Source of the DNA: Phocoena phocoena
Lineage: Eukaryota > Chordata > Mammalia > Artiodactyla > Phocoenidae
NCBI RefSeq assembly: GCF_963924675.1
Contig: NC_089230.1
Span: 6,139,001 to 6,203,000 of the forward strand
Reading direction: 5' to 3'
Length of the DNA: 64,000 bases
Shown here: positions 25,712 through 37,129 of the stretch, one piece after another
Numbering within the stretch: position 1 is the first letter of the stretch
Layout: each line of letters opens with the position of its first letter
The notes under the pieces: model-generated
Databases searched by the model: none
Seen by the model: the letters and a program-made list of their open reading frames with translations, nothing else
Told to the model about the DNA's origin: nothing
Made by a program: the position numbers and the translations under genes

Positions 25712-26802
25712 TAGAGTTGTAGCATTTGTTGTAAAGCTGGATTGGTGGTGCTTAATTCTCTTAGCTTTTGCTTGTCTGTAAAGGTTTTAATTTCTCTGTC
25801 GAATTCTGAATGAGACCCTTGCTGGGTGGAGTAATCTTGGTTGTAGGTTTTTCCCTTTCATCACTTTAAATATGTCCTGCCACTCCCTTCTGGCTTGTAG
25901 AGTTTCTGCTGAAAGATAAACTGTTAATGGCATGCGGATTCCCTTGTATGTTATTTGTTGCTTTTCCCTTCCTCTTATATTTTTTCTTTGTACTTAATTT
26001 TTGATAGTTTGATTAATATGTGTCTTGCCATGTTTCTTCTTGAATTTAACCTGTATGGGACTCTCTGTGCTTCCTGGACTTTTTTTTTGCCGTATGCGGG
26101 CCTCTCTCTGTTGTGGCCTCTCCCATTGCGGAGCACAGGCTCCGGACGTGCAGGCTTAGCGGCCATGGCTCACGGGCCCAGCCGCTCCGCGGCATGTGGG
26201 ATCTTCCTGAACTGGGGCACGAACCCGTGTCCCCTGCATCGGCAGGTGGACTCTCAACCACTGCGCCACCAGGGAAGCCCTGCGTTCTAGACTTGATTGA
26301 CTATTTCCTATCCCATATTTGGGAAGTTTTCAACTATAGTCTCCTCAAATATTTTCTCAGTCCCTTTCTTTTTCTCTTCTTCTTCTGGGACCCCTGTATT
26401 TCAAATGTTGATGTGTTTAATTTTGTTCCAGAAGTCTCTGAGACTGTCCTCAATTCTTTTCATTTTTTTTTCTTTATTCTGCTCTGTGGTAGTTATCTCC
26501 ACTGTTCTCTTGCAGGTCACTTATCCGTTCTTCTTCCTCAGTTATTCTGCTATTGATTCCTTCTAGAGAATTTTTAATTTCATTTATTGTGTTGTTCATC
26601 ATTGTTTGCTTGTTAGTTCTTCTAGGACCTCATTAAATGTTTCTTGTATTTTCTCCATTCTGTTTGCAAGATTTTGGATCATATTTACTCTCATTATTCT
26701 GAATTCATTTTCAGATAGATGGCCTATTTCCTCTTCATTTTTTTGGTCTGGTCGGTTTTTACCTTGCTCCTTCATGTACCGTGTAGTTTTCTGTCTTCTC
26801 AT
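25712..26802 (-). pseudogene. L1 ORF1 pseudogene (RNA-binding chaperone)
   Basis: The likely start is the Met at 26802 (MRRQKTTRYMKEQGKNR). It is followed by a coiled-coil-like stretch (SENEFRIMRVNMIQNLANRM) in a frame that stays open down to 26599. A CHR-2 SINE (26080-26280) splits the middle. After it the RRM/C-terminal part can be recognised (near 25880, 'SAETLQARREWQD'-like) before a stop near 25713. ORF1p packages L1 RNA; this copy is disrupted. Confidence 0.8.
26080..26280 (-). mobile_element. CHR-2-like SINE inside LINE-1
   Basis: A full SINE with a T run at 26080-26088 and GGGAAGCCC at 26272-26280. The flanks 'ttcctggactt' and 'gttctagactt' look like a diverged target duplication. 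It splits the L1 ORF1 remnant. Confidence 0.93.
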
Positions 26803-28733
26803 TTTGTTTGACTTACTGTGTTTGGGGTCTCCTTTTTGTAGGCTGCAGGTTTGTAGTTCCCATTGTTTTTGGTGTCTGCCCCCAGTGGGTAAGGTTAGTT
26901 CAGTGGGTTTTATGGGCTTCCTGGTGGAGGGGACTGGTGCCTGTGTTCTCGTGGATGAGGGTGGATCTTGCCTTTCTAGTGGGCAAGACGACATCTGGTG
27001 GTGTGTTTTGGGGTGTCTGTGATCTTATTATGATTTTAGGCAGCCTCTCTGGTAATAGGTGGGTTTGTGTTCCTGTCTTGCTAGTTGTTTGGCATGGGGT
27101 GTCCAGCACTGGAGCTTGCTTGTCATTGAGTGGAGCTGGGTCTTAAGCATTGAGACAGAGATCTCTGGGAGAGCTCTCGCCAATTAATATTACATGGGGC
27201 CAGGAGGTCTCTGGGGGTGCAATGTCCTGAATTCAGCTCTCTCACCTCAGAGGCTCAGGCTTGACACCCGGCTGGTGCACCAAGACCTATCAGCCACACG
27301 GCTCAAAAGAAAAGTGAAGAAAAAAAGAAAGAAAGAAAAAAATATATAAAGCTATTAAAATAAGAAATAAAAAAAATATTGAAATTAAAAAATAAAGAAG
27401 GTGATAAAAAAAAAAGAAGAGAGCAACCAAGCCAATAAACGAATCCACCAATGATAACAAGTCCTAAAAATTAAGATAAATATAAAAATCAGAAAGTAGT
27501 CAGTCGCATACAGCAAACCCCAAGTCTACAGTTGCTCCCAAAGTCCACCGCCTCAATTTTGGGATGATTTGTTGTCTATTCAGGTATTCCACAGATGCAG
27601 GGTACATCAAGTTGAATGTTAAGATTTAATCCACTGCTCCTGAGCCGTCATGGAGAAATTTCCCTTTCTCTTCTTTGTTCGCACAGCTCCTGGGGTTCAG
27701 CTTTGGATTTGGCCTCACCTCTGCATGTAGGTCGGCCTCTGGCATCTGTTCTTCCCCTAGATATGAGGGGGTTAAAGTAGCAGCTGATTCTGGGGCTGTG
27801 GCTCACTCAGGCTCGGGAGGGAGGGGAATCTAGTGCTGGGCAGGCATGTGGTGGCAGAGGCCAGCATGACCCAGCAACAGCCCGCGGCGTGCCATGTGTA
27901 CTCCCAGAGAAGTTGTCCCCAGATCACAGGATCCTGGCGGTGGCGGGCTGCCCAGGTTTCTGGGAGGGGAGGTGTGGATAGTGACCTGCTTGCACACAGG
28001 ATCCTTAGTGGCTGCAGCAGCAGTGTTAGCGTTTAATTCCCGTCGTCTCTGGTGTCCGCTCTGATACCCGCGGCTTCCGCCCTTCTCTGAACCTTGTTTA
28101 GGTAGAGGTCTGAATCCCCTCTCCTCGCGCACCCTAAAACAATGGTCTCTTGCCTCTTGGGCAGCTCCAGACTTTTTCCCGGAGTCCCTCCTGGCTAGCT
28201 GTGGTGCGCTAGCCCCCTTCAGGCTGTGTTCACGCAGCCAACCCCAGTCCTCTCCCTGGGATCTGAACTCTGAAGCTCGAACGTCAGCTCCCAGCCCCTG
28301 CCTGTCCCAGCTGGTGAGCAGACAAGCCTCTCGGGCTGGCGAGTGCAGGTCGGCACCGATGCTCTCTGCGGGAATCTCTCTGCTTTGCACTCTGCACCCC
28401 TGTTGCTGTGCTCTCCTCCGTGGCTCTGAAGCTTCCCCCCTCCCCTCCCGCCATTTCCACCAGTGCAGGGGCTTCCTAGTGTATGGAATCTTTCTGTCCT
28501 TCACAGCTCCCTTCCAGAGGTGCAGGCCCTGTCCCTATTCTTTTGTGTCTGTTTTTTCTTTTGCCCTACCCAGGTATGTGGGGAGTATGTTGCCTTTTGG
28601 GAAGTCTAAGGTCTTCTGCCTGCGTTCAGTAGGTGTTCTGTAGGAGTTGTTCCACATGTAGATGTACTTCTGATATGTTTGTGGTGAGGAAGATGATCTC
28701 CACGCCTTACTCCTCTGCCATCTTGAAGGTCCC
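26803..28733 (-). promoter_or_regulatory. L1 5' UTR / internal promoter region
   Basis: About 1.9 kb of GC-rich sequence with scattered CpGs lies between the L1 5' end and ORF1, where L1 elements carry their internal promoter. A purine-rich run (on the + strand about 27305-27425) interrupts it. It contains an open 224-codon frame (see findings). Whether it is active is not visible. As established for primate L1, such regions may also fire in antisense, which here would be the direction of PRKN. Confidence 0.75.
28717..28725 (-). promoter_or_regulatory. YY1-type site at L1 5' end
   Basis: CAAGATGGC on the minus strand, about 10 bases from the L1 5' end. It matches the YY1 site that sets the transcription start in human L1. 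Confidence 0.7.
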
Positions 28734-28747
28734 CCATACTAACTTTT
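28734..28747. repeat. Target-site duplication, right copy
   Basis: CCATACTAACTTTT at the L1 5' side. It differs in one base from the left copy at 20610-20623. Confidence 0.85.
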
Positions 28748-29189
28748 ATATGCACTGGGAAACCAGAAAAGTTTTGTGACTTGATTTAATGCAATATTTG
28801 CTTTATTGCTGTGGTCTGGTACTGAACCTGCTATATCTCCGAGGCATACTGGTATGAAATATAATTAATATTTTAAAAAGCACTCCTAAGAAGCAAAAAT
28901 AAAATGAAACAAATTAATATAAAGGTATCTCCAGTTGCAGTCAGAGCCATAGTATTCCACATGGTTTTAGAACACAGTAGTTTGACTCTACATTTTTAGT
29001 AGAATATATCCCAAGGCAAAAATACTACAACAAAGTCAAGAAAAGCTTGAACTATTTTTAGTAATCAACTTGATAATGTTCTGAAACTCTTGTGTTTATA
29101 ATGTAAGGTAAAACAAATGATTAATTATGTGACATTCTAAGAATATCATTTTTACGATTCTCAGCAAGAGAAAAGAAGAATAAGATAAA

Positions 29190-30440
29190 AGATGAGATTA
29201 TGTAAAAACCCTCTACTGCTGAATTTGAATTGGAAATATCAAATTGAATTTGTGATGTATTTTATCTTAAAGAAAACCAGAACAAAAGTGAAAACCCTAT
29301 CTCCGGTCATTGAGAAGGCTAGGAAACTTGAAGCAATGGGTTTTTCTACCATCCAGATGTGGTCTTTACATACCATTTTTTCTTTGGAGAAATGGCTGAT
29401 TCCAGGTCTAGGACAAAATTATATTCAAATGAGACTGGAACCTAATTTATCATACCATATAGGGAGGAAACTATCCCAAACTACTAAACCTCTATCAAGA
29501 TTCAGGAGCTCATTCTAAGAAGGTCCCATTAGCTAAAGATGAGAATCAAAAAAAGTAATAACTGCAATGGATTGAGGTCATTAATATATTTACATCCATG
29601 ATTTCTTAAGGATGTTTTCAAGAATTTCACTTTTTTTCATTGCTAGAAAGGACTCTTTTTGAAAATTTGTAAACCAAGAAGAAAACATTTATTTTGCCTT
29701 CCTATACGAAGTTTGCCTGTGGATAACCGAATAGTAGTTGGAAATTTTATCTTGGTAGAAGTGTTCCATCTAGTAGGTGGAGAAGAAATAATAAAATGAA
29801 AATACAACCATTTTACAATCTTAATGAATTAATGGATGTTGCATGGAGGATCAATAATTACTAACATCACAAAATGACACCCAGAGAGACGGAGAGGAGG
29901 GAACCTGTAAATTAGAACGAACATAAGAGAAAATGTCCTGGAATTAGATAGTAGTAATGTTGCACAGCCTTGTGAATATGCTAAAAGCCACTGAGCTGTA
30001 CACTTTAAAAGGATGAATTTCATGACTTATATCTTTAAAAAAATATTGAAATAAAAAAGACATGCAAGAGACATCCTGTCCAATAACAAAATGTGGACCC
30101 TATTTGGATCCTGATTCAAACAAACTTAAAAACAATTGCATTTATGAGGTAATTTGGAATGTGAACATAGGGATGTGTGACGGTATTCAAGTCTTGTAGT
30201 TATTTTTTGGACTTTACAGTGGTATTCCGGTTATGTTTTAAAGAAAGACTCCTGTCTCTTAGAGATACATACTGAAAATATTTGTTGAATGAGTGATATG
30301 ATGTCTGAGATTTGCTTCAGACTAATAGAGGAAGTGGAAGTGGGTAGAGAAAGGGATGAAAAGTTTGGACTCGAACTGGTAAGTATTGAGAAGGGTGATG
30401 AATAAGTACATAGGTATTCCTTATGTTGTTCAGTTACTTT
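29190..30440 (+). mobile_element. Ancient dispersed repeat with inserted L1 3' end
   Basis: 29190-29895 and 30059-30440 look like parts of one old interspersed repeat that I cannot name with certainty (blocks such as 'atttggatcctgattcaaac' and 'gatgtctgagatttgcttcag'). Between them, 29896-30058 is an old L1 3' end ('gccttgtgaatatgctaaaagccactgag', then 'aaaaaaatattgaaataaaa'). A 108-codon frame at 29192-29518 is a chance frame within this repeat. Confidence 0.5.
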
Positions 30441-30829
30441 GGATGTGTATGAACTTTTCCCTAATGACAGGTGTTTTGTTTAATTCATAAGTACTTTGTG
30501 TTACCTCAGTTTCAAATCCCACACCACGAGGTCTTTTCTCACCTTCCTCTATACCTTCTGTCACTGTGAGAACTGCTTTCCAAAATTATCGGTAAGTTTA
30601 ATAATTTTTTCAGTCTTAACGTACAGATAGTCTCACTTCTACCTCTGTATCACTACCACTGGTAAACTTACTAAATAAAGTACACATTTTCTCTTCCTTT
30701 CTTTTATTCATGTAAAAGGGTGTACAGAACTCTGTGTTCAAAAGTTACTTGAATTAATTATATTTATGTATAGTTATATTATCAACTTGATATGTAATTA
30801 TGGTCATTTGTTTCTGTTTGTAATTAATT

Positions 30830-32335
30830 TTAGAATTTGCTTTTTTCCTCCTTTTTATTTTATTTTTGATGATATGCAGCGCTTTATGGTTCAAAAGTCA
30901 AACTGTATATAAAGATATACTTGGGAACAGAGGGCTCCTAGCCCTAGCCCTTCACCTCAGTCTTGCTACATACACCCTCATAATAACCATTTTTATTAGT
31001 TTTTATTTTATCCTTTTTTATGCTTCATTTTGCAAAATAAACAGGCACCCACACAACCATATGTTCATTTTCCCATTTGCTACTTACATAGAAAATATCG
31101 TACAATCTATACTATTTTGTGTTATGCTTTCCTTTCCTTTGAGGAAAATTCTCACTTCAAATTAGTTGATAATGATATGCCTCATTTTATTTACAGAATT
31201 TCAGTTGTCTTCTATGGATAGGCAGTTAGTTTGTTTCTGATATTTTACTGTTATAAAAAATCCCACGTTAAATAACCTTATGCATTTCATAATTGTGGAG
31301 GTATATGAGCTTTAGGAAGAATTCCCAAAACTGGGATTTGGGGATCATGAGGTAAACTTACGTGTAATTCTGTAAGATCATGCAAGCCTCTCCCACCAGT
31401 GGTGTGTGTGAGTTTCTGCGACAGATTCACCAATAGTGTTGTCAAGCTTTCCAGATGTTGTTAATCCAACTGGTGTAAAGGCACATAGTTTCAATTTGTG
31501 TTTATCTATTATAAGTAAAACAGCATCTTTTCTTACGTTAATATTTTTGTACATATTTTTATAACGTTTCATGTCTTTTTACACATTCTTCTATCAGACT
31601 TTCAAACTTTTTTTCCAGTTTTTAAGAATTCTGTATCCTAAGTTAAAAATATTTTCTTGCAATTTTTCATTTGTCTTTGTCTGTAGTGTGTTTTGCCATG
31701 AAAGACTATTTTTAAAATTTTGCTGTAGTTAAATTTATTAACATTTTATTGCATCATAATTTCGAGTCATAGTTTTAAAGGCTGTCCCATAAAGAATGCA
31801 TCCTTATTTGCTTCTAGGAGTTATAGTATGGTGATATATATAAATATGATATATTATGTGATATGTATTATATAATTATATATAGATATAAATAACGTAT
31901 GTGTGTAGGAATTTTTTTTCGTGTATCGATCAATACAGATCCAATATTATCTTTCTCAAAATGACTATTCGTTAATGAAAAGTTTGTCTTCTCCCAGTGA
32001 TTTGAAATTCCACCTTTAGCCAATATCGGATTTCCAAAACATTGAGTATTTTTCTGGACTTCTTATTTTGTTGCATTAATTGAGCCTCTCTTCATGTTCC
32101 TGTATCATAAGGTTGAAAATAGAAACGTTATGTTATATTTAATGCCTCCTATGGCTATACCTCTCATTGCTCTTCTTTACAGAATGCTTCCAGATATGCT
32201 TGCACATTTAGTTTTCTATATGAACTTTAGAATCAAGTTATCTAGTTTCAGGAAACAAAAACAGTGCATTGATATTGGGAGGGAATCACATTAGTTTGTT
32301 TTTGTGACTGTTCTGCTCACTGTTTTATCTAAAAA
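30830..32335 (-). mobile_element. Old LINE-1 3' region, antisense
   Basis: Blocks in order are 'tgatattttactgttataaaaaatccc', 'aattcccaaaactgggatttggggatcatgagg', 'caccaatagtgtt', 'gtctgtagtgtgttttgcc' and 'ttcgagtcatagttttaaaggc'. This is the antisense reading of an old L1M-type ORF2 end and 3' UTR. It is heavily mutated and has an AT-rich expansion at 31832-31898. Confidence 0.6.
31832..31898. repeat. (AT)-rich low-complexity tract
   Basis: An imperfect TA/TATAA-rich tract of about 65 bp without longer pure units. Confidence 0.8.
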
Positions 32336-32339
32336 GAAT

Positions 32340-33675
32340 AGCGTAGAACCTGTTAAATAATAGATGATCATGAAACACTTGTTGAATGAATATTTCATTT
32401 AACACTTCTATTTAGTTACAGAATTATACATATTGCCCTCTTTAATCTTTCATAATTTTTATAGCAGTTTGCAGTCTTTGAATTTTTAGCAAATAATTAA
32501 GAGATAACAAATTCTCTATAATGTGTTCCAATTTAAAAGCAAACATAAAAGTTTGTATGTGTATGTGTACATACATATGCACATGCATGTTCACACACAT
32601 GTGTGTGTACAGACGTGTGTGTGGATATGTAAGTGTGTATATACATGTAGTGTCCACATATATATTTGGCCTCAGATCTATGGATATTTATCCATTTGCT
32701 GTTTTCTTCCTATACATACTACTTTGAAAACATTTTTATCTCAAAGCCTGAGTGTCCTACAAATTGTTCTGTAGCCTAACAGAGTCTGTTTTTGGCTTCC
32801 CCCACATCTTATAGAAACTTGATAAAGTCAATGTGTTGAAAAAAAGTAATTATATTTGCCAAATCATGCTCTTATTTCAGATTCTTTCCACCTGAAGCCA
32901 GGTCAAGAAGCTTGTCTTCTTTAGCCCTCTTTCTTTTGAGACATATTTCAAAAGAGCTGGTGTGCTAGATCATAAAAACAGGAAAAGTTAAGTCATTCAC
33001 TAAGTCTCCACTTGACTTAAAACCCATTTTCTGTCATTGGCTTGCTTTTGTGCTACTCTAGACATTTTATAGGTTTTTACAAAAAGACTCAAAACAGGCA
33101 AGGCTTATAGATATCATATGCCTGTGGGCACACAGAGATATTACTATTTGTATATTAATCCTGGGATCTTCCCTGTAAGGTGTAATTAATGTCATGTTTG
33201 TTGTTGGTAGTCGGTAGGTATCTGACACAAACAGACTGGCTAGATGTTCTCTCTCTATATGCATTGCACAGTATGCTTTCTTTTATAGTCAATATAACCC
33301 ATTAGAAAAGTTTACATGACAGATTAAACATTTTCCCTGTCCACTGAGGAGTAAGCTTGTTCTCCTTCATGGCCTTTAGTGCTAGTTTTCTCTAGTGTCT
33401 CCCTAGATGGTTCTGGGAGTGTGGCCCTGAGCATAGGAAACACTCGTGGTTCTTTTACACTCCTTGGGGCCCCAAAGCCCTCCTAGCTTAGGACATCCTT
33501 GTGTTGCCCCTTGGCTCTCTGCCATACCTAATGGCCCACTGGAACAGAGGTTGAGGTGGGTGCAGGTCTTAAGTACAGGGTGCCTGTGTGGCCGGAGCGG
33601 AAGATTTCATGTGGGTGAGGGTAAGTTGGGACTGAGAGGCCGGATGTCAAGCACCGGTCCAGCTCTGGCCCGTGG
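32340..33675. other. Unclassified intron
   Basis: It contains a TG/CA-rich low-complexity stretch (32550-32650). Otherwise it is unique-looking sequence without a supportable gene. Confidence 0.5.
32550..32650. repeat. Degenerate (TG/CA)n tract
   Basis: Alternating purine-pyrimidine steps (TGTGTGTA, CACACATG) in an imperfect 100-bp run. Chance frames on both strands come from this composition. Confidence 0.8.
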
Positions 33676-33842
33676 CGGAGATTCTCAACTGGACTGCACG
33701 TCGTGAGCCGGGGGAGACGATTCAAAGTGCAGATTGCTGGGACCCACCCCTGCAGAGTCTGATTCTGTAGGTTTAGGGTTCGATGTGAAAATCTGTTCTT
33801 CTCCTTGGCACCTCAGGTGTTTTTTATGCAGATTTTGACCTG
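33676..33842 (+). mobile_element. MER5A-type hAT MITE
   Basis: 'gagattctcaactggactgcac', 'tgctgggacccacccctgcagagtctgattc' and 'cacctcaggtg' follow the MER5A consensus. This is a non-autonomous hAT-Charlie element of about 160-190 bp. Confidence 0.75.
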
Positions 33843-34019
33843 GATAGAAGCCCACCTGCTTAGAAACTTCTGTGTGATCCTAGCTCATTCGTTGTCTTCC
33901 TGAACTCTGACTTTGTTAAAGTACTGAACATAATACTTGAGAAGGGGTTGGTGAAAGTATTAGGCAAGATTAAATGTGTTGATAACAGGGATTTGTAAAC
34001 AGTGAACCTTGTGCCACAT

Positions 34020-34215
34020 AAGTATTAGTTATTATTCTGACTCACCTTTGGCAACAACTTAATGTCTTTGTACTTCAGTTATCTCATCTATAAAATGAGG
34101 ATATTAATAGTACCCACCTCACCATGGCATTGTGCAGAGTAAAACGAGAAAACACTAAGAAGCGTGCCTAGCATGTAGGCAATTCATCAAATGGTAGATA
34201 TTATTGCTGTTATAA
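34020..34215 (+). mobile_element. MIR SINE
   Basis: 'tcagttatctcatctataaaatgagg', 'agtacccacctcac', 'gtgcctagcatgtagg' follow the MIR core and 3' part. Confidence 0.85.
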
Positions 34216-34724
34216 CTCTTCTATTACGTACTTCAGAATTTACTTTTGAGCATCTATTGTGTGCCAAGAATAGGCAGCCATGAGTAGAGTGACCATAGGA
34301 TTTATCTTTCAGACTGGGAGACTTTGATAGTTAAAGGAGCGCTCTTAATAATCGTACTGGGATAAGATGTATAAACTCAATGATCCTGGGTAGACCAGGG
34401 TGCATGTCGCCTAATCAAAATGAACCAAAGATGAGAAGGTTTGGGAAGGGGGCTTCTACCAGCAGTTCTCCTCACCTCTACCCCTTAAAGATGTTAACGT
34501 CTCCTCTAAATAAATGTTGAAAAAATACATAAGGGTTATTGGCTTTATGGAGTGCCAAATTAGGGTTCCTCCTGGGGGCACCCATGTATATTTGACTCCA
34601 CCTAAAAGCGTTCTACTCCCAGCCATAATGTATTCCAGCTTTTCTTCTTCCCAACTCAGGTCTCTCAACTCTGACTTTGCACATCCTGTTCCCTTTTGCC
34701 CAGAATGCCTTTCCCTCGTTTTTG

Positions 34725-35135
34725 AGTTTTCTAGGGCTATTATAACAAAGGACCACAAACATGGTGACCTAAAACAACATACATTTGTTGCTCAGAGTTC
34801 TAGAGGTCAGAAGTCGGAAATCAAGGTGTTTACAGGGTGATGCTTCTTCTAAAAGCTCTAGGGAAGGGCATTTCCCTGCCTCTTCCAGCTTCTGGTGGCT
34901 CTTAGCATCCCTTGGCTGGTAGCAGCATCGCTCCAATCCCTGCCTCCATTTTCACTTAGAGTTGTCCTCTGTGTGACTTTGTGTCCTCTCTTCTTATAAA
35001 GACACCAATTCCTGGATTTAGAGTGGGCCTTAAGTCCAGGAGGATTTCCTCTTGAGATCCTTAAATAATTACATCTACATAAACCCTATTTCCAAATAAG
35101 TTCACATTCTGAGGTTCTTGATAGATATGGATTTT
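34725..35135 (-). mobile_element. MLT1-type (ERVL-MaLR) solo LTR, antisense
   Basis: It starts 'tttctagggctattataaca' and contains 'aaggaccacaaacatggtgacc' and 'cagagttctagaggtcagaag'. It ends with 'aaataagttcacattctgagg'. This is the antisense of the same LTR type seen at 15243-15614. No internal retroviral sequence is attached. Confidence 0.75.
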
Positions 35136-35139
35136 AAGT

Positions 35140-37055
35140 AGGTACCATACTTCCTTTAGTTGGAAGAAAACCAAAATGAAAGAGAGGTTAGTGCCTTCTT
35201 TTAAATCAAGGCACTTAGGCTGAGCCCAGGCTTCCTGAAGCCATGCCTTTGTTTTGACTGGCTAAGGCGCTGAGTCCAGATTCCCTCAGAAGCTTACTTA
35301 TAATTGGACTCCCACCTTGCCTTTCCTCTCTCTCTACCAGGGTGGCGGAAGTAGCTTGAGTAACATAGGTGCAAGTAAAACGTGTTATCTTTAAATCCAT
35401 GACCTGACCTGTCCCATGTGGGTTTTCATTAGCTTCTGTTAGAGACAGACGCAAAATGCTAGCTGCAAACTTCAAGGCACTTTCCCTTAGCCCTCAAAGT
35501 TTTAATATCCACAATGGATTTTTGTAAATTTCTTCAGTCGATTTATCCCGGGGGAAGACTGCAAGGGCCTCTGAGCTTTTCTTCTCCTCTTATACCCTGA
35601 GAACGTTTATATTATGAAAATATAAACAAACAAAGAAGAAACTCAGTCAACAATTGTAAAGGAAATTCATTATAGATAAGTTCTGTTATATAAATTTAGA
35701 AAACAATGTTTTGTCAAAGACAATATTTACCATTTATTTCAGAGCAAAGGCCCAGAGCCGAGTGTGCTTGGTCATGGCCCCAGCACATACAACCTTCTCA
35801 TTCACCTGCAGGTGGCGGTGCAGCCCTTGGAGCAGCAGTCCGCTCCCCTGCAGAGCTGTGGCCCTCAAGGATGTACTTCAGAGGGCCTTTTGGCCTTAAC
35901 ACATTCTTTCTCCTGAACAAATGATTACAAGAAAGAATTAGTTAGGGCCAACTGCTGAAACAGAAGGAAAGAATACCATTTATCCTTTCTTGTAGTCAGA
36001 TGACAGAGTCTAGGAATTTGTCCCAATTTGCTCGGACTTTCAATGCCATCATACCAGCCAGTGTCTGGAGGGCAACTCAAGCAGGCATCTGCTTAGAGTA
36101 CAGGTATGGAAGAGGATAGCAGTTTCATGTTTTATTTATCCCACACAAAAGAATTGTTGCATATGACATAAGACATCCAGATTGTGAAACAGGAGCTGAC
36201 ATGAGTAACTATGTATTGTATTTATATCTAAAATTTAAACCTGAGGCTGGAAACTTATAAGGAATTTATAGCCAAGGTGTGAAATTGTTTATCTCTGTGT
36301 CAGTTGTTTAAAAAAATAAACATGAATGCCTGTCAGTTCTTGTTTCTTCTGTGCTGTTGAAGAGCCTGACTAAATATTTCTATCCCTCTGTGAGTCACTC
36401 AAGCTCTGGCCAGGGCCCAAGGAACATGCAACACCCCAGATTTACTGAATGACCCAGGTGAGGAGGGTGACGCTTGGCTGCATTGTCTTACATGGCAGTA
36501 GGGCATCTCCCTGACTTAGTGAGAAACTTTTAGTATTTGAGAATAAGTGATCCCTGATTACGTTTCTCCCCTCAAGAGTCTACACTCATCTCTTTTCTTA
36601 TAGCTCTGGGTTAGGTGTGTGACTGGATAAGGAAATATCCATTGCTTCTCCTAAGAGATTTTTTGTTTGTTTTTCATGACTTTTTTTTTTTTCTGGGGAT
36701 GGATGTAATTTAAAGTAGTCAGTAGTTCAAAATTACCACTCTGGCTTTCCACTGATTCCACATAAACATTTTTTTTGTTGTCTAAGAGTTTGTTTTAAAG
36801 TCATGAAATAAAATAAACTTATTCTGTTCCAGTTGGCTACTGACTTATTGCAACCTTGAAGCAATGAATGAACTTCCTTCCCTGTGCTTAGTTAGTTAGT
36901 TCCCAGTTCTACAGTGACCAGCATTGGGCTGAAACCAAGCAAGGGGCACACCTGCTTCTTTTTGGTTCTGAGTGAGGGGACAGGACCACATGCTGTGTGT
37001 TCACCCAAGAGAAAGCATTAGAATTACAGCATAGGAGAGATGGGTAAAAGGAAGG
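35140..37055. other. Unclassified intron
   Basis: Mixed unique-looking sequence. No gene, promoter or nameable repeat is seen. A T-run lies at 36681-36692. Confidence 0.5.
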
Positions 37056-37070
37056 GGCAGGGGAGGGAGG

Positions 37071-37072
<2 letters not shown>

Positions 37073-37124
<52 letters not shown>
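37073..37124. repeat. (GA)n microsatellite
   Basis: About 26 uninterrupted GA units, preceded by a further G/A-only stretch from about 37060. All purines lie on the + strand. Confidence 0.97.
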
Positions 37125-37128
<4 letters not shown>

Positions 37129-37129
37129 A

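Larger units (their letters stand above)
21250..28733 (-). mobile_element. Near full-length LINE-1 (L1), antisense to PRKN
   Basis: On the minus strand the order is 5' UTR (about 28733-26803, GC-rich and starting with 'ggaccttcaagatggcagag'), ORF1 remnant (about 26802-25712), ORF2 remnant (about 25650-21600), and 3' UTR with tail near 21250. Its length without SINEs (about 7.1 kb) is that of a complete artiodactyl L1. Two CHR-2 SINEs are nested inside (21954-22170, 26080-26280). The matching 14-bp duplications on the outside show one retrotransposition event into the Tigger element. The coding frames are broken, so it cannot move by itself. Confidence 0.93.
19238..28851 (+). mobile_element. 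Tigger1-like DNA transposon, interrupted by LINE-1
   Basis: This is a cut-and-paste element of the Tc1/mariner-pogo (Tigger) group, present in two pieces: 19238-20623 and 28748-28851. The left piece is the second half of the transposase gene and its 3' flank. The right piece is the terminal part, ending at CTCCGAGGCATACTG, which is a decayed Tigger1 terminal inverted repeat. The left terminus and the N-terminal (CENP-B-like DNA-binding) half are missing and replaced by an old L1 fragment. The two pieces join smoothly when the LINE-1 and one target-site copy are removed. It is dead. Confidence 0.9.

Noticed and set aside
27833..28643. + strand frames over the L1 5' UTR
   Set aside because: They are shadows of the GC-rich 5' UTR, with no conserved domain.
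29192..29518. 108-codon frame
   Set aside because: It is inside an ancient repeat, with no recognisable motif.
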